From assembly GCA_964478625.1 (NCBI GenBank), contig CAYZJH010000012.1, forward strand, positions 10,396 to 74,395: a stretch of DNA of 64,000 bases, read 5' to 3'. This document shows, in pieces, positions 63,131-64,000 of this stretch. The stretch's first letter is position 1. Every line of letters starts with the position of its first letter. This stretch comes from SKZT01 sp964478625 (lineage in GTDB: Bacteria; Desulfobacterota; Desulfobacteria; Desulfobacterales; SKZT01). Under the pieces are notes generated by a model. It worked only from the letters and a program-made list of their open reading frames with translations. It searched no databases and was not told the DNA's origin. A program made the position numbers and the translations under genes.

Positions 63131-63230
63131 TTTACATTGAAATTAAAGCCATCGCCAGGATCAGGCAATGCAGGGGCAGGTCGGCAATGAATTATAAAAA
63201 AATTTATTATAACATGGCACAGTCGATATA

Positions 63231-63520
63231 TCAAAGTGAATCCGTGCTGAACATATCACACTCAGTGACTTGGCCTGACTCAAAGCCACGTTTGAACCAT
63301 CTCACCCTCTATGCTGAACTGCCATGGGTAAATCTATCCGGTGCATTCCCTGAAATTGCTTTTGCAGACAGTCATCGCCTATTGCAGAAGCCGCAGTCAT
63401 GGCTTCCTCAAGATCCCCAGAATCCAGCAGTTGTCGATGGGTATGCGCGTGATAACCCCAAAGCCCGACTAACAGTCCGCCTGTAGTTCCAGCTTGACCG
63501 ACAACTCATTGTAATAACAA
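63231..63520 (-). pseudogene. Remnant of a YpfJ-type neutral zinc metallopeptidase
   Basis: On the minus strand the frames read, in order, LSVKLELQADC, then after a 1-base shift GLWGYHAHTHRQLLDSGDLEEA and ASAIGDDCLQKQFQG, then after another shift RWFKRGFESGQVTECDMF. This is the C-terminal third of the YpfJ family (LELQADC...GDVEEALNAASAIGDDRLQ...VRWFKRGF). The N-terminal part, including the HExxH zinc motif, is absent and at least two frameshifts are present. It is not functional. Confidence 0.8.
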
Positions 63521-64000
63521 TTATGGTCAGGTGGTTTACTTTCTAACTGAACCACCTTTGTTTTTTTCTTTTGATAATTCTCAGGATTATACCTACTTGG
63601 TTTTGGGGGTGTCCGAAACCATTAAACAATGATTTTATTAAGTCTGACCGGGATAAACGGGCATTTTTCGCCTGATATTTCTATTAATAGCGATTAGTTA
63701 CTTGGAAGTGAAAAATTCTTTTAAATAATTTGTTGACAAAACATCTTTTTTCATTATAGGCATTTTCTCATTACTTTTAGAAAAAACCAAACTTATCGTG
63801 AGGTAAGGACGGAACGCCACGGGTCTTATTATTAAGATAGCCGGGTTGCCATTAGGTAATTCGGTTTTTTTATTTTTTGGCTCAAATGCGAATGACATAA
63901 AATTTGATAGGCTAACAACTCGGATGAGTCTCACAACTTGATCTAAACGCTGATATGATTGACAGTTGTCAAGAAAAAAAGTTGGTCTGTCTTCCTTTTC
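63521..64000. other. AT-rich right edge, no supported gene
   Basis: No open frame here has a recognisable motif or ribosome site. A 78-codon minus-strand frame (63698-63934) has unremarkable composition and is not called. The lost N-terminal part of the ypfJ remnant is not found here either, suggesting a deletion at about 63520. Confidence 0.4.

Noticed and set aside
63187..63486. Plus-strand 99-codon open frame
   Set aside because: It is antisense to the recognisable ypfJ remnant and has no ribosome site or family match.
1..64000. CRISPR arrays, prophage, intact insertion sequences, rRNA and tRNA genes
   Set aside because: None was recognised on reading both strands. A tRNAscan/Rfam search would be needed to exclude atypical ones.

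Overview
The window looks like a chromosomal segment of an anaerobic Desulfobacterota bacterium, most likely a sulfate reducer of the Desulfobacterales type. This is inferred from gene content: ferredoxin-fused MinD-type ATPases, corrinoid-activation proteins, many PAS-type sensor kinases, a TonB receptor, and GlnRS together with Gat genes. GC content is moderate by eye. I recognise no rRNA, tRNA, CRISPR array, prophage or intact insertion sequence. Three copies of a ~240-bp terminal-inverted-repeat element and two or more copies of a GTCATnCC-type element lie between genes.

Layout. 1-5000: end of an unidentified gene, an Fe-S protein, an acetyl-CoA hydrolase/transferase-GNAT fusion and alanine racemase. 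5077-7831 (minus): a molybdenum-cofactor operon (mobA, moaE-like, moaC) that runs into mltA. 8210-17836 (plus): pyrR, a MoaB/MogA protein, a 1522-residue GlmS-like giant, a MetH-activation-like protein, a decayed sensor kinase and a RACo-like corrinoid activator. 18000-21108: a 32-codon ORF overlapping a radical SAM gene, then a glycosyltransferase and a SUMF1-domain protein. 21155-23761 (minus): a DgcN-like (DUF1611) protein overlapping a threonine-synthase-like enzyme, then a small conserved-looking protein. 24153-30896: small metabolic and signalling genes, including a PilZ/HD-GYP pair. 30882-38363: a hybrid histidine kinase, glnS, a receiver-DUF4388 protein and an oversized iPGM. 38377-43739: an exported protein, an attenuator-like hairpin before a TonB receptor, and an MBL hydrolase. 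43745-50999: a variant HisF, then aspS-gatC, gatA-like, gatB and cca. 50983-57768: an EVE protein, a DUF523/DUF1722 protein, a dienelactone hydrolase, a small lipoprotein and two MinD-ferredoxin ATPases. 58444-63130: a membrane-embedded spermidine-synthase-like protein and two convergent radical SAM enzymes with twin-arginine signals. 63231-63520: a decayed ypfJ metallopeptidase.

Strongest points for follow-up. (1) The tRNA amidation locus: AspRS is fused at its C-terminus to GatC, and the following GatA homologue has lost all three residues of the amidase triad (Lys, cis-Ser, Ser). GatB also lacks a normally conserved segment, and GlnRS is encoded separately. This suggests an Asn-tRNA transamidosome rebuilt to run without its own glutaminase. 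(2) A giant GlmS relative has a ~300-residue insertion splitting its glutaminase domain and two tandem isomerase (SIS) pairs. (3) Two Tat-signal radical SAM enzymes sit beside a polytopic spermidine-synthase-like protein. (4) A corrinoid-activation pair flanks a kinase pseudogene with no methyltransferase in sight.

All family assignments come from reading translated motifs. No database search was run, so paralogue status and novelty are inferences.
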